Shown: in pieces, positions 46,905-56,817 of the stretch
Layout of the letters: each line of letters opens with the position of its first letter
How positions within the stretch are numbered: the stretch's first letter is position 1
Origin: Leptospiraceae bacterium
Lineage (GTDB): Bacteria > Spirochaetota > Leptospiria > Leptospirales > Leptospiraceae
NCBI GenBank assembly: GCA_016711485.1
Contig: JADJSX010000025.1
Location: 387,328-451,327 of the forward strand
DNA length: 64,000 nucleotides
Direction of reading: 5' to 3'
Made by a program: the position numbers and the translations under genes
Notes under the pieces: model-generated
The model's input: the letters and a program-made list of their open reading frames with translations, nothing else
What the model was told of the DNA's origin: nothing
Databases searched by the model: none

Positions 46905-47876
46905 TTATCGTAGTTGCGGTAATTTAGTAGTTTCCTCTCTTTGGAGTGAGTGAATTTTTTCCATCGGCATGATATTCAAAATTACTTTTTGGTTTTTGCG
47001 CAAAATAGTAATATTGTGCACTTGGCCAATTTTCTCTTTTGTCAAAAGTCGAAACAAATCATCCGTAGACTCAACAGGCTCATCGTTAAACGAAAGAATA
47101 TAATCTCCATCACGAAGTCCTGCACGCCATGCCGGACTTCCTACTTCGACTGAAATCACAAAAAGCGCTTTTTTATTTCGAATGTCATTGTAAAGCATCA
47201 CTTTGTTATTTAATTCTACAATCTGCGACATGATCCCGAGATAGGCGCGTTTTACTTTTCCAGTTTGCATTAGTTCAACTGCTATATCCTTTGCCGTGTT
47301 GATCCCGATCGCAAAACATAGACCTTGTGCTCCCATGATTGTGGCGGTGTTTACTCCTATAACTTTTCCGTCTGCATTTATTAGTGGCCCACCGGAATTT
47401 CCTGGATTCAATGGAGCGTCAGTTTGGATGATGTTATCTATTAGCCGCCCAGATTGTGTGCGTAACGTCCGCCCATTTGCACTGACTATTCCATGTGTAA
47501 CAGTGTGTTGAAATCCGTGCGGATTTCCAATAGCTATAACAAGTTGTCCGATATCTAATTCGTTTGAGTCTCCGAGTTTAACAGTCTGATATCCGGTCGC
47601 AAAACTTTTTAAAACAGCTAGATCTGAATCCGGATCTTCTCCTACTAACACAGCTTCGTGTTGTGATCCGTCAAATAATGTAGTCTTAAACTTATCTCCA
47701 CCATGAACTACATGGCTATTTGTGAATAAGTGACCATCGCTAGAGAACAAAAATCCCGATCCGGATCCCGCTGTGGTTTGTTTACCGTCTACCGTTTTTA
47801 AAGTGTCAATTTTTACAACCGCCGCCTTTGCTTTATTTACTGCACCAATGATTATCTTTGAAAATTCATCCATCAT
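46905..47876 (-). CDS. HtrA/DegP-like serine protease, no signal peptide
   Basis: A 323-residue S1C protease. The catalytic triad is visible: His in LFTNSHVVHGG, Asp in DPDSDLAVL, Ser in APLNPGNSGGPLIN. One PDZ domain follows (about 215-300: LFVISVEVGSPAWRAGLRDG, ILSFNDEPVESTDDLFRL). There is no N-terminal signal or membrane anchor, unlike most periplasmic HtrA proteins, so it may act in the cytoplasm. It sits 17 bp downstream of an SDR gene on the same strand. Confidence 0.9.
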   Translation of the reverse strand: MMDEFSKIIIGAVNKAKAAVVKIDTLKTVDGKQTTAGSGSGFLFSSDGHLFTNSHVVHGGDKFKTTLFDGSQHEAVLVGEDPDSDLAVLKSFATGYQTVKLGDSNELDIGQLVIAIGNPHGFQHTVTHGIVSANGRTLRTQSGRLIDNIIQTDAPLNPGNSGGPLINADGKVIGVNTATIMGAQGLCFAIGINTAKDIAVELMQTGKVKRAYLGIMSQIVELNNKVMLYNDIRNKKALFVISVEVGSPAWRAGLRDGDYILSFNDEPVESTDDLFRLLTKEKIGQVHNITILRKNQKVILNIMPMEKIHSLQREETTKLPQLR

Positions 47877-47893
47877 TTACTCCTTATTATCCT

Positions 47894-48616
47894 CTACCAA
47901 GGATGTTCTGTTCCGTCGTGATTAAAAAATTTTCCAGCATCTTCGATGTTTAATTTTTCAGAAAATTCTAAAATGTTTTTTGCTGAATCTGCTGGGTCCA
48001 AATTTGCATTCTTTCCGCCCATGTCTGTCTTCATCCAACCTGGATTTACCACAAACGAAATTATATTTAATATTGTAAGATCGTTAGCAAGAATTTTAGT
48101 TAACATATTCAAGGCTGTTTTACTTGCACTGTAGGTATAGTTTCCTTTCTGTGGAATGGATAAAGAAGAAAACCACGAAGAAATATTGATTACTCGCCCT
48201 TTGCCGCTCGCTGTTAATAGCTCAACAAATTCCTGCGCCATAATGATAGGAGCAATAGAGTTGAGATGAAACATCGCAAGCATTGGTTCTGCTTGTAACT
48301 TTCCGAATTGTAAATGAATAACTGGATCGACTCCGCTACTTTTTGAGTTAATACCGGCATTATTTACCAAAATATCGATAGAGGTTGCTTTTGATTTTAC
48401 TTCGATTACAGCTTTTTGAATACTATCAAGCTGGGTTGGGTTCAGGTTAATGATATATAACCTGTCTTTGAATTTAGATGTCAATTCTATTAGATCTTCC
48501 GCCTTCTCTGGACTTCTACATCCGGCAAATACTGTATAACCTTTGTCTAAACTAGATTTTACAAATCCTAGACCAAGTCCTCGATTTGCCCCCGATATAA
48601 AAATGTTTTTACTCAT
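47894..48616 (-). CDS. Short-chain dehydrogenase/reductase
   Basis: A 240-residue SDR. The cofactor motif is ISGANRGLGLGFV, followed by DILVNNAGIN, the catalytic Ser in VINISSW, and YSASKTALNM with Tyr and Lys. The substrate is unknown. It resembles the group of small SDRs often annotated as C-factor-like. It is first in a same-strand run with the HtrA-like protease. Confidence 0.88.
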   Translation of the reverse strand: MSKNIFISGANRGLGLGFVKSSLDKGYTVFAGCRSPEKAEDLIELTSKFKDRLYIINLNPTQLDSIQKAVIEVKSKATSIDILVNNAGINSKSSGVDPVIHLQFGKLQAEPMLAMFHLNSIAPIIMAQEFVELLTASGKGRVINISSWFSSLSIPQKGNYTYSASKTALNMLTKILANDLTILNIISFVVNPGWMKTDMGGKNANLDPADSAKNILEFSEKLNIEDAGKFFNHDGTEHPW

Positions 48617-49026
48617 TCTAGATTCCTCAATTGTAATTAACCTTGTTCAAGATGATATTGTAATATTTATTGTTACATATCATGTATGACCTTTATTTAG
48701 AACAATCGGTTGCAATTATTTCTTTTTTTAAATTCTCGAAAGAACAATCACAGGATTGGTAATACCTTTATATGTAATAATTTTAGTTACAATTAGGCAA
48801 TGAGTAAAATTTGTAAAGAATTTTCTAGTTATTTAGGAAAAAAATTGAAGGTTAAGTTAGATTTCTAAAAACTCAAGTCTGCTATAAAAATTCATATGAG
48901 AGGATAACTATACATTACACCGAATTCATCACTCGATTAGTTCGTTTGACTTTATTCAGGTTACAAAAATATTATTATTTGATTTCCTAAAATCCTTCTT
49001 AATTTCTGAATATAGGGGAAAGAATT
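48617..49026. other. Intergenic region, nothing seen
   Basis: About 410 AT-rich bases between divergent genes. A 22-codon frame from 48799 (MSKICKEFSSYLGKKLKVKL) is open, too short to support. No repeat or hairpin stands out. Confidence 0.35.
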
Positions 49027-49473
49027 TTGATATTTATTTTAAATTTAATTTCAACTTTGTTTTTAACTGGTTTGATCTGGACAATTCAAATCGTGCATTA
49101 TCCTTTATTTTCCTTGGTCGGAGAAAAGGAATTTATTGCCTATCACTCTGCCCATTCATCCCAGATTAGCAAGATAGTAATTCCTCTTATGTTACTCGAA
49201 CTCATTTCTACTTTACTTAATTGCTTTTATATACCCTTTGCCAAAAGTAATGACTTTGAATTTAAGATTCTAAATTATTCTGGGATTTTATTTGTGATTA
49301 TAGTTTGGTTCTCTACTTTTTTGTTATCAGTACCCGAACACAATGTTTTGGCAAATGGATGGAACAATGAATCCATTCAAAAACTGGTAATCACAAATTG
49401 GGTGCGAACCATCGTTTGGACGTTTCATTCTTTTTTATTAGTTTACCAATTAAAAGTCAAACTAGGAGCTTGA
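49027..49473 (+). CDS. Four-helix membrane protein, unknown function
   Basis: A 148-residue protein with four hydrophobic helices at about 2-20, 45-68, 80-100 and 120-142. IQIVHYPLFSLVGEKEFIAYH near the N-terminus resembles a family of small uncharacterised membrane proteins with a conserved HYP. The start is TTG at 49027, with AGGGG upstream at a suitable distance. It faces the convergent giant kinase gene. Confidence 0.6.
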   Translation: MIFILNLISTLFLTGLIWTIQIVHYPLFSLVGEKEFIAYHSAHSSQISKIVIPLMLLELISTLLNCFYIPFAKSNDFEFKILNYSGILFVIIVWFSTFLLSVPEHNVLANGWNNESIQKLVITNWVRTIVWTFHSFLLVYQLKVKLGA

Positions 49474-49531
49474 ATTATTCTGCGGTTACTTATAAATATC
49501 CACTGTATAGCTATGTCAAAATTTTCTTAAA

Positions 49532-52500
49532 TTATAAAACAATTCCTATAAGGGTGATATCATCTCTTTGAGGTTCAGAATTATTTTGTGTATGTAAATC
49601 AAGTCCATCTTCAAATAACTTTTTCTGCTCAAGTCCTGGTCTCGAATAATACATTTGAATCATCTCTTGCAAACCCTTTGATCCGATTTTCTTTCCTGCT
49701 GGACTTGGTTGATCTTGGAATCCGTCCGTGGTCAAATACAGAACCGTTCTTACTCCAGGATTTATTTTAATTTCATGATTCGTGTATTTTCTTACATCCT
49801 TCTGTTTTCCACCAATGGACTCTTTGTCTCCTTTGATCGAACTAAATTCATCTCCGTTCATCATATATAGAGTCCTATGTCCACCAGCAAAAACAACTTC
49901 ATCTCCCGCTGAATTAATTCTACAAAAACAAATTTCCATTCCATCTCGAGAAGCATCTTCTTTCACATCTTGACGTAACGCATGACGCACATTATTGTTC
50001 AAGTTTTCTAAAATAATTGCTGGATCTAATACTTTCTGCTCTTTTACTATCTGGTTTAAAATCGAACTTCCTATCATCGACATGAATGCGCCTGGTACTC
50101 CATGACCGGTACAATCGACGGCGGCAATAAAGGTGTATCCTTCGAAATGAGTAAACCAATAGAAATCACCGGATACAATATCCTTAGGTCTAAACACGAT
50201 AAAGAAATCTTTGAGAGCATTTGCAATAGCAGTTTTAGAAGGTAGAATTGCCTCTTGAATTGTCTTCGCATAATTGATACTATCCGTTATGTGCAGATTT
50301 TTTTCCGCAAGTTGATCATTCGTCTCGGCTAACTCTTTCGTTCTATCCTTTACCTTCTGTTCCATGTTCGCATAAAGTAGCGCATTATCAATAGATATCG
50401 CTGCCTGCGATGATAAAACATTCACTACCTGTAACCTATCTGCTGTAAATGCTCCCGTTGATAAATTATTCTCTAAATATAATACTCCAGTCAATTCTCC
50501 TTGCTTCATTATCGGGGCACAAAGTATTGATTTTATTTGGTTCTTAGATATGTATATATCCTTGTTAAACTTCTCATCATTAGCCGCATTTATTAGAACT
50601 CGGTTTTCTTTCGTTCTCTCAACGTAATACACTACCGAACTTGCTATATCAGTATACTGATCTATCGGGATATTCGTCATTACCTTCACATCTTCCGATG
50701 AAATCGAACCCTCCGCTTCCACAAAAAGTTTCTTATCTTTCTTTAATAATAATACTCCCCGCTGGGCTCCCGCATTCTCTATCACGATACTCATAATCTT
50801 ATTCAATAGACTTTCAATTTTAATCTCTCCGGATATCGCAGAAGAACTCTTCAATACTGATTGCAAATCAAGGGTATTCGTTGTATGTAATTGAGTAGAA
50901 GAACTGTTTCCAGTCTGTGTAGAAATAGTCAACGTGCCAGATAACGTCTTACTAAAATCATAAGGGATTTTTTGCTCGGTTATAAAGTTGGGATACTTCT
51001 CTTTCAAATCCTCGCATTTTCTTATCGCGCCCCATCCTTCGTAACAGCTATATGCTTCCAAAAAGTAATTCTGTGCAAATCGATAATTCTTTTTCTTTAA
51101 CCAGAACTTTGCGGCTAACTCATTTGCTATTGCTTCATTTTGCACAAACTCATTCTTACGCGCTTCTAATATGGACTCATCATATAGCTTCGCGGCTTTC
51201 CAGTTCTTGTATTCTATTCGTGCTATCTCTGCCTCTACTAATAAATACTTATGTAAAAAATTCTCAGGACAACTCTCAGCCCATATCTTCATCTGCTTCT
51301 GATTCGTCTTTACCTGCGTTAAATAATTCTGTCTCTCTTCCTTACTCGCATCTTTATACATCGAACATAATATTAACGAATAATAAAAATTATGCGAAGT
51401 TGAAATTGTAGCTAATCCAGGAATGTAACGTAAGTAGTCATTTGATTCTTTTAATAATGCTTCTGCTTGAGTATAATCTTCAAATAAAAAAAGCATTTGA
51501 GATTTTAAAGTTAGAAATATGCAAAGGGACCAAAAGTCTTTTGCTTCATATCGTTCTTTGGTATATTCCTTTTCGTGCTCTATCTCAGTTGAATTTTCAA
51601 AATTTAACAAACCAGCGGTTACAATCTGGGTTGCGATTAAAGTATTTAAAGCAAGTTCATCTTTACTTTTTTTTGTAAAATCTATATTTGTAATTATTTT
51701 TTCTGAAATTGTCTTCAGGGGAGATCCCTGATAGAGTAAATTAAGAGGTTGATTTAAAAGAATATAACCTGCGTATATTAAATTCCCAGAATCCAAACCT
51801 GCTTGATAGCCTAGGTCATTGTAATACTGTGATTCTTTAATATGCCGACTCCAAAGAGAAACAAAATTTGCAAATACGTGAAAAGATGTGCTTTTTTGAA
51901 ATAGTGATAAGCTTCCCCATTTATCGCATAGTCTTACGCCTAACGATCCAAGTGTATAAGCTCTCTTATAAGTGCCAGGTCCACATAGAGTTAAGCTATA
52001 TTCCGTTAATGCTACTGCAGAATAAGGATGGTTTCCATCTTCCAAAGTTAATTTGACTCTTAAAAGAGCGATTAAAACATATAACTCTAATTTCCCAGAA
52101 AGATAAGCTGCAACTCCTAAGTTACTCAATATTTTTAAGATTGCGATATTCTTTGGAGAATCCATATCTCTAGATTCATAAATAGCATTTATCTGTTCTT
52201 CGGTTTGATATTTATTAACATACTCAGATTCTTTTTTGATAATTTCATCAATATTATCTGTTGCCAATTGAAAGTCCAATTCCTGAAGTGCATTTTTCCC
52301 AATCTCAATTGCGTCTTCATGCTTTAAAGTTTTAATATTTTGTAAAATCAATATTGAGTAAACTTCAGACTTTTCAACTCCTGTTTTTGCAAATTTTAAA
52401 TATGTATTTATTAAACCTTCTGATTCTTTAAATTTTCCGTTAATATCATAAACTTCAGCGGCTAATTTAAATATATCAATAGCCAATACGTAATTTTTCT

Positions 52501-54859
52501 CCCAATCCTCTTCTTTTAATAAGGATATTGCGATCGAAAGATAATTATAGGAAGATTGATAGGCTGTAGAATCTTTTGCTTTTTTTCCTACTTTTAAATT
52601 TAAACCTGCGATGATTGCTCTTTCAGTGTCATCAGATATCAATTCCCTACCTATGTTTAGGTGATTGACAATATCAAACAAATTTTCATCTAGTTCTGGA
52701 GTATTTTTAAGTAATATCTTTCCAATGTTAAATCTTAATTTTTTCTTTAATTCATCATTTAATAATTCATAACTCGCTTGTTGGATTCTATCATGTTGAA
52801 ATTTATAGGTAATGGTTTTAGCAGTCTGATAATTTTTCTTAATATCTTTTAATTCTGTCCCCATAGAATCAACAAACCTATAATTGTCATCTACCGGATA
52901 AATTAATTCTTCTAAAATAGTTTCTTCTAAATCTTTTGCAGTCTCTCGCGGTGAAGATTGATTAATCAAAGAAAGTGTAGCCAATTCAAAGTTATTCCCT
53001 ATACACGACGCTAGCTTTAATATATTTTGAGTCTTTTCGGAAAGTTTTTGAATACGTCCAATTAAGAGTTCTACGACATTTTCAGAAATACGAGTAGATT
53101 TAATCTTATCGATATTCCATTTCCATCTACCATTATCATAATCAAATGAAATCGATTCTTCCTTGGTCAGCTGCTTCAAAAGTTCTGTAATGAAAAAAGG
53201 ATTTCCGCCTGTCTTTTGAAAAACCAATTCTGCTAACTCTTTTGCATCTTCTGTAGAACAGAATAAACTTTCTCTAAGCAATTCATTGACATTTACTTCT
53301 TGCAAAGGCTTTAAATCTATTTCTCCGGGATTAACTCCTTCTTTTTTTAAGGAGTCAAGCATTGCAATAAATGGATGATTGTTATCAGTCTCATTGTTTC
53401 TATAAGCCAACATTAAAAATAAATACCGCATTGTGGAATCTAGCATTAAATTCTTAATTAATCCGAGAGATGCAGAATCTGCCCATTGCAAATCATCTAA
53501 AAAGATAGCAAGTGGATGCTCAAAATTGGCAAATACCTTAATAAAGTTTTGGAATACTAAATAGAATCGATTTGAGTTTTCCGGTGCTCCTAACTCCGCA
53601 ACGGCTGGTTGTTCTCCAATGATAAATTCTAATTCGGGGATAACATCTGTTATTACCTTACCATTAGAGCCAAGAGCAGTTAGAATTTTAGCTTTCCAAC
53701 TATCAATACTTTCAGGACTCTCAGTGAGAAATAAACGAATCAGATTTGTAAAAACTTGTATGATAGCGCTAAATGGTAAATTTCTGTTGTATTGGTCATA
53801 CTTACCACTTAAAAAATAGCCTTTTGATGCAGTAATCGGTTTATTAATTTCTTTGACTAACGAGGATTTACCCACACCGGAATATCCGGAAATAAGCATG
53901 AGTTTTGATGCTCCTTGCTCATGAACATCTGCAAAAGTTTCTATTAATTCAATTATATCTTCTGATCTGCCATAAAGTTTTTGCGTAATTTTAAATTCAT
54001 CTGATAAGTCTTTAGTTCCCAATGCAATTGACTTCGAAGGCTCTTCTTTTCTAGCTAATTCTAAATCATATTTTAACCCAAGTGCAGTTTGGTATCGATT
54101 TTCTGCAGTCTTTGCCATCAACTTATCAATTATCTTTGAAATGGACAGAGGAACAGTCGAATCTATTTCGTGCGGCAAAGCAGGTGTTTTCGCTAAATGT
54201 GCATGGACCAATTCTAACAAGTCTGTATTCTCAAATGGCAATTTTCCAGTTAGCAGTTGATAGAAAGTAACCCCCAGAGAATAAAAGTCACTTCGATAAT
54301 CTACAGATCGATTCATTCTACCAGTTTGTTCTGGTGAGATATATTGAATACTGCCCTCAAGAACATTGGCTGCTGTCCATTTGGTTTCTTCTTTAGAAAG
54401 TCGGGTTGAAATTCCAAAGTCAATTAATTTTACATCCATTGTATCTGGATTTATGATTATGTTCTCAGGTTTAATGTCTTTATGAATTACTTTTTTTCTA
54501 TGAATTTCAGATAGAATTTCTGCCAATCGAATTGCGATTTCGTAAAATTTATCGAGTGGGATTTTTTTACCATCGGAATATTGCTTTAAAGAAATCCCGC
54601 CTGTATCTTCATATGCTAAAAAAAATCCGTTGGAATATCTCTGAAATGCATAAACTTCCAGCATTAAATTTGACTTAAGATATTTTAGGATATCATATTC
54701 ATTTTTAAGATTTATAATAGATGAGTGAAATTCGTTGTGAATCGGAATACTTTTTAGAATAATTGGCTTATTGTCAGCCTTGTCAACGGCTCTATATACT
54801 TCAATTTCCGAATTCGCATTGATTCTTTCTTTGACTTCATAACCTTCAATTACTTGCAT
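49532..54859 (-). CDS. Giant kinase, AAA-type ATPase, GAF and SpoIIE-type phosphatase
   Basis: A 1775-residue signalling protein. Residues 1-270 are a Ser/Thr kinase (K36; HKDIKPEN at 126-133; DFG at 147; SPE at about 175). Residues about 310-560 are an ATPase with Walker A SGYSGVGKSSLVKE and Walker B LAIFLDDLQWAD. About 700-1270 is a long helical, TPR-like region. About 1330-1490 is a GAF domain. A coiled coil (VKDRTKELAETNDQLAEKN) leads to a PP2C/SpoIIE phosphatase at about 1545-1775 (DIVSGDFYWF, AAVDCTGHGVPGAFMS, TTDGFQDQ). It could switch targets by phosphorylation and dephosphorylation. A shortened paralogue lies upstream. Confidence 0.93.
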   Translation of the reverse strand: MQVIEGYEVKERINANSEIEVYRAVDKADNKPIILKSIPIHNEFHSSIINLKNEYDILKYLKSNLMLEVYAFQRYSNGFFLAYEDTGGISLKQYSDGKKIPLDKFYEIAIRLAEILSEIHRKKVIHKDIKPENIIINPDTMDVKLIDFGISTRLSKEETKWTAANVLEGSIQYISPEQTGRMNRSVDYRSDFYSLGVTFYQLLTGKLPFENTDLLELVHAHLAKTPALPHEIDSTVPLSISKIIDKLMAKTAENRYQTALGLKYDLELARKEEPSKSIALGTKDLSDEFKITQKLYGRSEDIIELIETFADVHEQGASKLMLISGYSGVGKSSLVKEINKPITASKGYFLSGKYDQYNRNLPFSAIIQVFTNLIRLFLTESPESIDSWKAKILTALGSNGKVITDVIPELEFIIGEQPAVAELGAPENSNRFYLVFQNFIKVFANFEHPLAIFLDDLQWADSASLGLIKNLMLDSTMRYLFLMLAYRNNETDNNHPFIAMLDSLKKEGVNPGEIDLKPLQEVNVNELLRESLFCSTEDAKELAELVFQKTGGNPFFITELLKQLTKEESISFDYDNGRWKWNIDKIKSTRISENVVELLIGRIQKLSEKTQNILKLASCIGNNFELATLSLINQSSPRETAKDLEETILEELIYPVDDNYRFVDSMGTELKDIKKNYQTAKTITYKFQHDRIQQASYELLNDELKKKLRFNIGKILLKNTPELDENLFDIVNHLNIGRELISDDTERAIIAGLNLKVGKKAKDSTAYQSSYNYLSIAISLLKEEDWEKNYVLAIDIFKLAAEVYDINGKFKESEGLINTYLKFAKTGVEKSEVYSILILQNIKTLKHEDAIEIGKNALQELDFQLATDNIDEIIKKESEYVNKYQTEEQINAIYESRDMDSPKNIAILKILSNLGVAAYLSGKLELYVLIALLRVKLTLEDGNHPYSAVALTEYSLTLCGPGTYKRAYTLGSLGVRLCDKWGSLSLFQKSTSFHVFANFVSLWSRHIKESQYYNDLGYQAGLDSGNLIYAGYILLNQPLNLLYQGSPLKTISEKIITNIDFTKKSKDELALNTLIATQIVTAGLLNFENSTEIEHEKEYTKERYEAKDFWSLCIFLTLKSQMLFLFEDYTQAEALLKESNDYLRYIPGLATISTSHNFYYSLILCSMYKDASKEERQNYLTQVKTNQKQMKIWAESCPENFLHKYLLVEAEIARIEYKNWKAAKLYDESILEARKNEFVQNEAIANELAAKFWLKKKNYRFAQNYFLEAYSCYEGWGAIRKCEDLKEKYPNFITEQKIPYDFSKTLSGTLTISTQTGNSSSTQLHTTNTLDLQSVLKSSSAISGEIKIESLLNKIMSIVIENAGAQRGVLLLKKDKKLFVEAEGSISSEDVKVMTNIPIDQYTDIASSVVYYVERTKENRVLINAANDEKFNKDIYISKNQIKSILCAPIMKQGELTGVLYLENNLSTGAFTADRLQVVNVLSSQAAISIDNALLYANMEQKVKDRTKELAETNDQLAEKNLHITDSINYAKTIQEAILPSKTAIANALKDFFIVFRPKDIVSGDFYWFTHFEGYTFIAAVDCTGHGVPGAFMSMIGSSILNQIVKEQKVLDPAIILENLNNNVRHALRQDVKEDASRDGMEICFCRINSAGDEVVFAGGHRTLYMMNGDEFSSIKGDKESIGGKQKDVRKYTNHEIKINPGVRTVLYLTTDGFQDQPSPAGKKIGSKGLQEMIQMYYSRPGLEQKKLFEDGLDLHTQNNSEPQRDDITLIGIVL

Positions 54860-55131
54860 AAATAAACAAAATCCTCAAATTCGCGAATCTATTTGCAGAT
54901 TAAAGAACTATGCTGATTAATATTAATTTGTCATGCAATTTTTTTAAAAAAAATAATATTTTTCCATAGTATAAAGAATATTATCCCTTTTTTGTAACAA
55001 CGACAAGCGATTACTGGTAAATGTATTATATTGAGAATACATTTCAAAAAATCTATGCAACAAACATAACTGCATGACTTTTTCGCCAGGCAAAGTGATT
55101 GTAATTTATAAAGGAAATCTAATTTAACTAA
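54860..55131. other. Intergenic region upstream of the giant kinase
   Basis: About 270 very AT-rich bases between the kinase start and repeat copy E. It presumably holds the kinase promoter. No clear boxes. Confidence 0.35.
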
Positions 55132-55388
55132 CTCACCGTACGCTATCGCTATTATCCTTGCTTAACAAAAGCAATGATTGAGTTTGGGTGAGCCAAACGT
55201 TCAAATGAAGGTTGTGCCCGAACTCAATGTTTCTCCCTAAGATAATGGTGGGCTTTCCTCCCATCGCTTGTTCGCTCTCCTTCAGCCGAGCTATACCGCA
55301 GGCTATTGATTCTATTAGTTTATTAGCATTTTCTAATATTCTTAAGTTGGCCTTAATCTTCATTTTTTACCTTTTTGCGTAACATCAG
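55132..55388 (-). mobile_element. Miniature inverted-repeat element, copy E
   Basis: The longest copy, 257 bp, with ends CTCACCGTACGC and GCGTAACATCAG. It is flanked by an exact 8 bp duplication TTAACTAA (55124-55131 and 55389-55396). The minus strand encodes a 76-codon frame starting MKIKANLRILENANKLIESI. It lies between the giant kinase gene and its shortened paralogue. Confidence 0.85.
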
Positions 55389-55413
55389 TTAACTAAAATA
55401 CTTTAATCTCAAA

Positions 55414-56532
55414 TTACAAAATAATTCCAATTAAAGTAATATCATCTCTTTGTGGCTCAGAATTATTTTGCGTATGTAAATCAAGTCCATCTTCAAATAA
55501 CTTTTTCTGCTCAAGTCCTGGTCTTGAATAATGCATTTGAATCATCTCTTGCAAACCCTTTGATCCGATTTTCTTTCCTGCTGGACTTGGTTGATCTTGG
55601 AATCCGTCCGTGGTCAAATACAGAACCGTTCTTACTCCAGGATTTATTTTAATTTCATGATTCGTGTATTTTCTTACATCCTTCTGTTTTCCACCAATGG
55701 ACTCTTTGTCTCCTTTGATCGAACTAAATTCATCTCCGTTCATCATATAGAGAGTCCTATGTCCACCAGCAAAAACAACTTCATCTCCTGCTGAATTAAT
55801 TCTACAAAAACAAATTTCCATTCCATCTCGAGAAGCATCTTCTTTCACATCTTGACGTAACGCATGACGCACATTATTGTTCAAGTTTTCTAAAATAATT
55901 GCTGGATCTAATACTTTCTGCTCTTTTACTATCTGGTTTAAAATCGAACTTCCTATCATCGACATGAATGCACCTGGTACTCCATTCATTCTACTTGCCA
56001 GTTCTGGAGAAATATATTGGATGCTTTCTTCTAAAACGTTAGCCGCGACCCATTCGGTTTCTTCTTTGGAAAGTCGGGTTGAAATTCCAAAGTCAATTAA
56101 CTTCACATCCATCGTATCTGGATTTATGATAATATTCTCAGGCCTGATATCTTTATGAATTACTTTTTTTCTATGAATTTCAGATAGAATTTCTGCCAAT
56201 CGAATTGCGATTTCGTAAAATTTATCGAGTGGAATTTTTTTACCATCGGAATATTGTTTTAAAGAAATCCCGCCTGTATCTTCATATGCAAAAAAAAATC
56301 CGTTCGAATATCTTTGGAAGGAATAAACCTTTACAATTAAATTGGATGATAAGTATTTTAGAATTTCGTATTCGTTTTTTAGATTTATTATCGAAGGATG
56401 AAATTCATTTTGAATTGGAATTTTTTTTATAATAATTGATCTAGAATTAGATTTGTCTATTGCCCGATAAATTTCAATATCTGAATTTGTATGGATTTTT
56501 TCTTTAATTTCATAGCCTTCAAATACATGCAT
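55414..56532 (-). CDS. Chimeric kinase-phosphatase remnant, in-frame deletion paralogue
   Basis: A 372-residue protein. Residues 1-183 match the kinase N-terminus of the 1775-residue neighbour, and residues 184-372 match the end of its SpoIIE-type phosphatase. The ATPase, TPR, GAF and coiled coil are gone. The junction (RMN-GVPGAFMS) removes the kinase C-lobe after SPE and the phosphatase AAVDCTGH metal site. The catalytic Lys of HKDIKPEN is Arg130 here (HKDIRPEN). Both enzymes should therefore be inactive, yet the frame is intact. The DNA of the phosphatase part is nearly identical to the neighbour, while the kinase part has clearly diverged. Confidence 0.88.
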   Translation of the reverse strand: MHVFEGYEIKEKIHTNSDIEIYRAIDKSNSRSIIIKKIPIQNEFHPSIINLKNEYEILKYLSSNLIVKVYSFQRYSNGFFFAYEDTGGISLKQYSDGKKIPLDKFYEIAIRLAEILSEIHRKKVIHKDIRPENIIINPDTMDVKLIDFGISTRLSKEETEWVAANVLEESIQYISPELASRMNGVPGAFMSMIGSSILNQIVKEQKVLDPAIILENLNNNVRHALRQDVKEDASRDGMEICFCRINSAGDEVVFAGGHRTLYMMNGDEFSSIKGDKESIGGKQKDVRKYTNHEIKINPGVRTVLYLTTDGFQDQPSPAGKKIGSKGLQEMIQMHYSRPGLEQKKLFEDGLDLHTQNNSEPQRDDITLIGIIL

Positions 56533-56609
56533 TTAAACAAAACCTAAATATAGCAAATCTATTTGCTGATTTAAGAATTATGCTCCCTAATATTTATTTG
56601 TCTTTCTAT

Positions 56610-56795
56610 TTATTTTTTTGTATAACTATTTTTCCGTAGTAGAAATGGAATTACGCCAATTTGAGAATCGGAGCTTTCACCCAAGCCTCTAAGTTCTCTA
56701 CGCAATATAAAGAATTCCTCAGCAAATGCATTCTTAATACCATTGAGTAAAGAAGCTTGAGTAGCTAAGTCTGGCAAATAATATCGTTCCGACCA
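56610..56795 (-). pseudogene. Possible gene fragment after the ketosynthase
   Basis: On the minus strand a frame without a usable start reads NWSERYYLPDLATQASLLNG, then IKNAFAEEFFILRRELRGLG to a stop at 56610. It looks helical and protein-like. A stop lies just upstream in the same frame, near the end of the ketosynthase. It may be the tail of a lost or frameshifted gene. No family recognised. Confidence 0.3.
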
Positions 56796-56817
56796 ATTGC
56801 AGAATAATTAAAATCAA

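Noticed and set aside
51052..51411. Plus-strand frame of 119 codons inside the giant kinase gene
   Set aside because: Antisense shadow of the helical region, low complexity, no start context.
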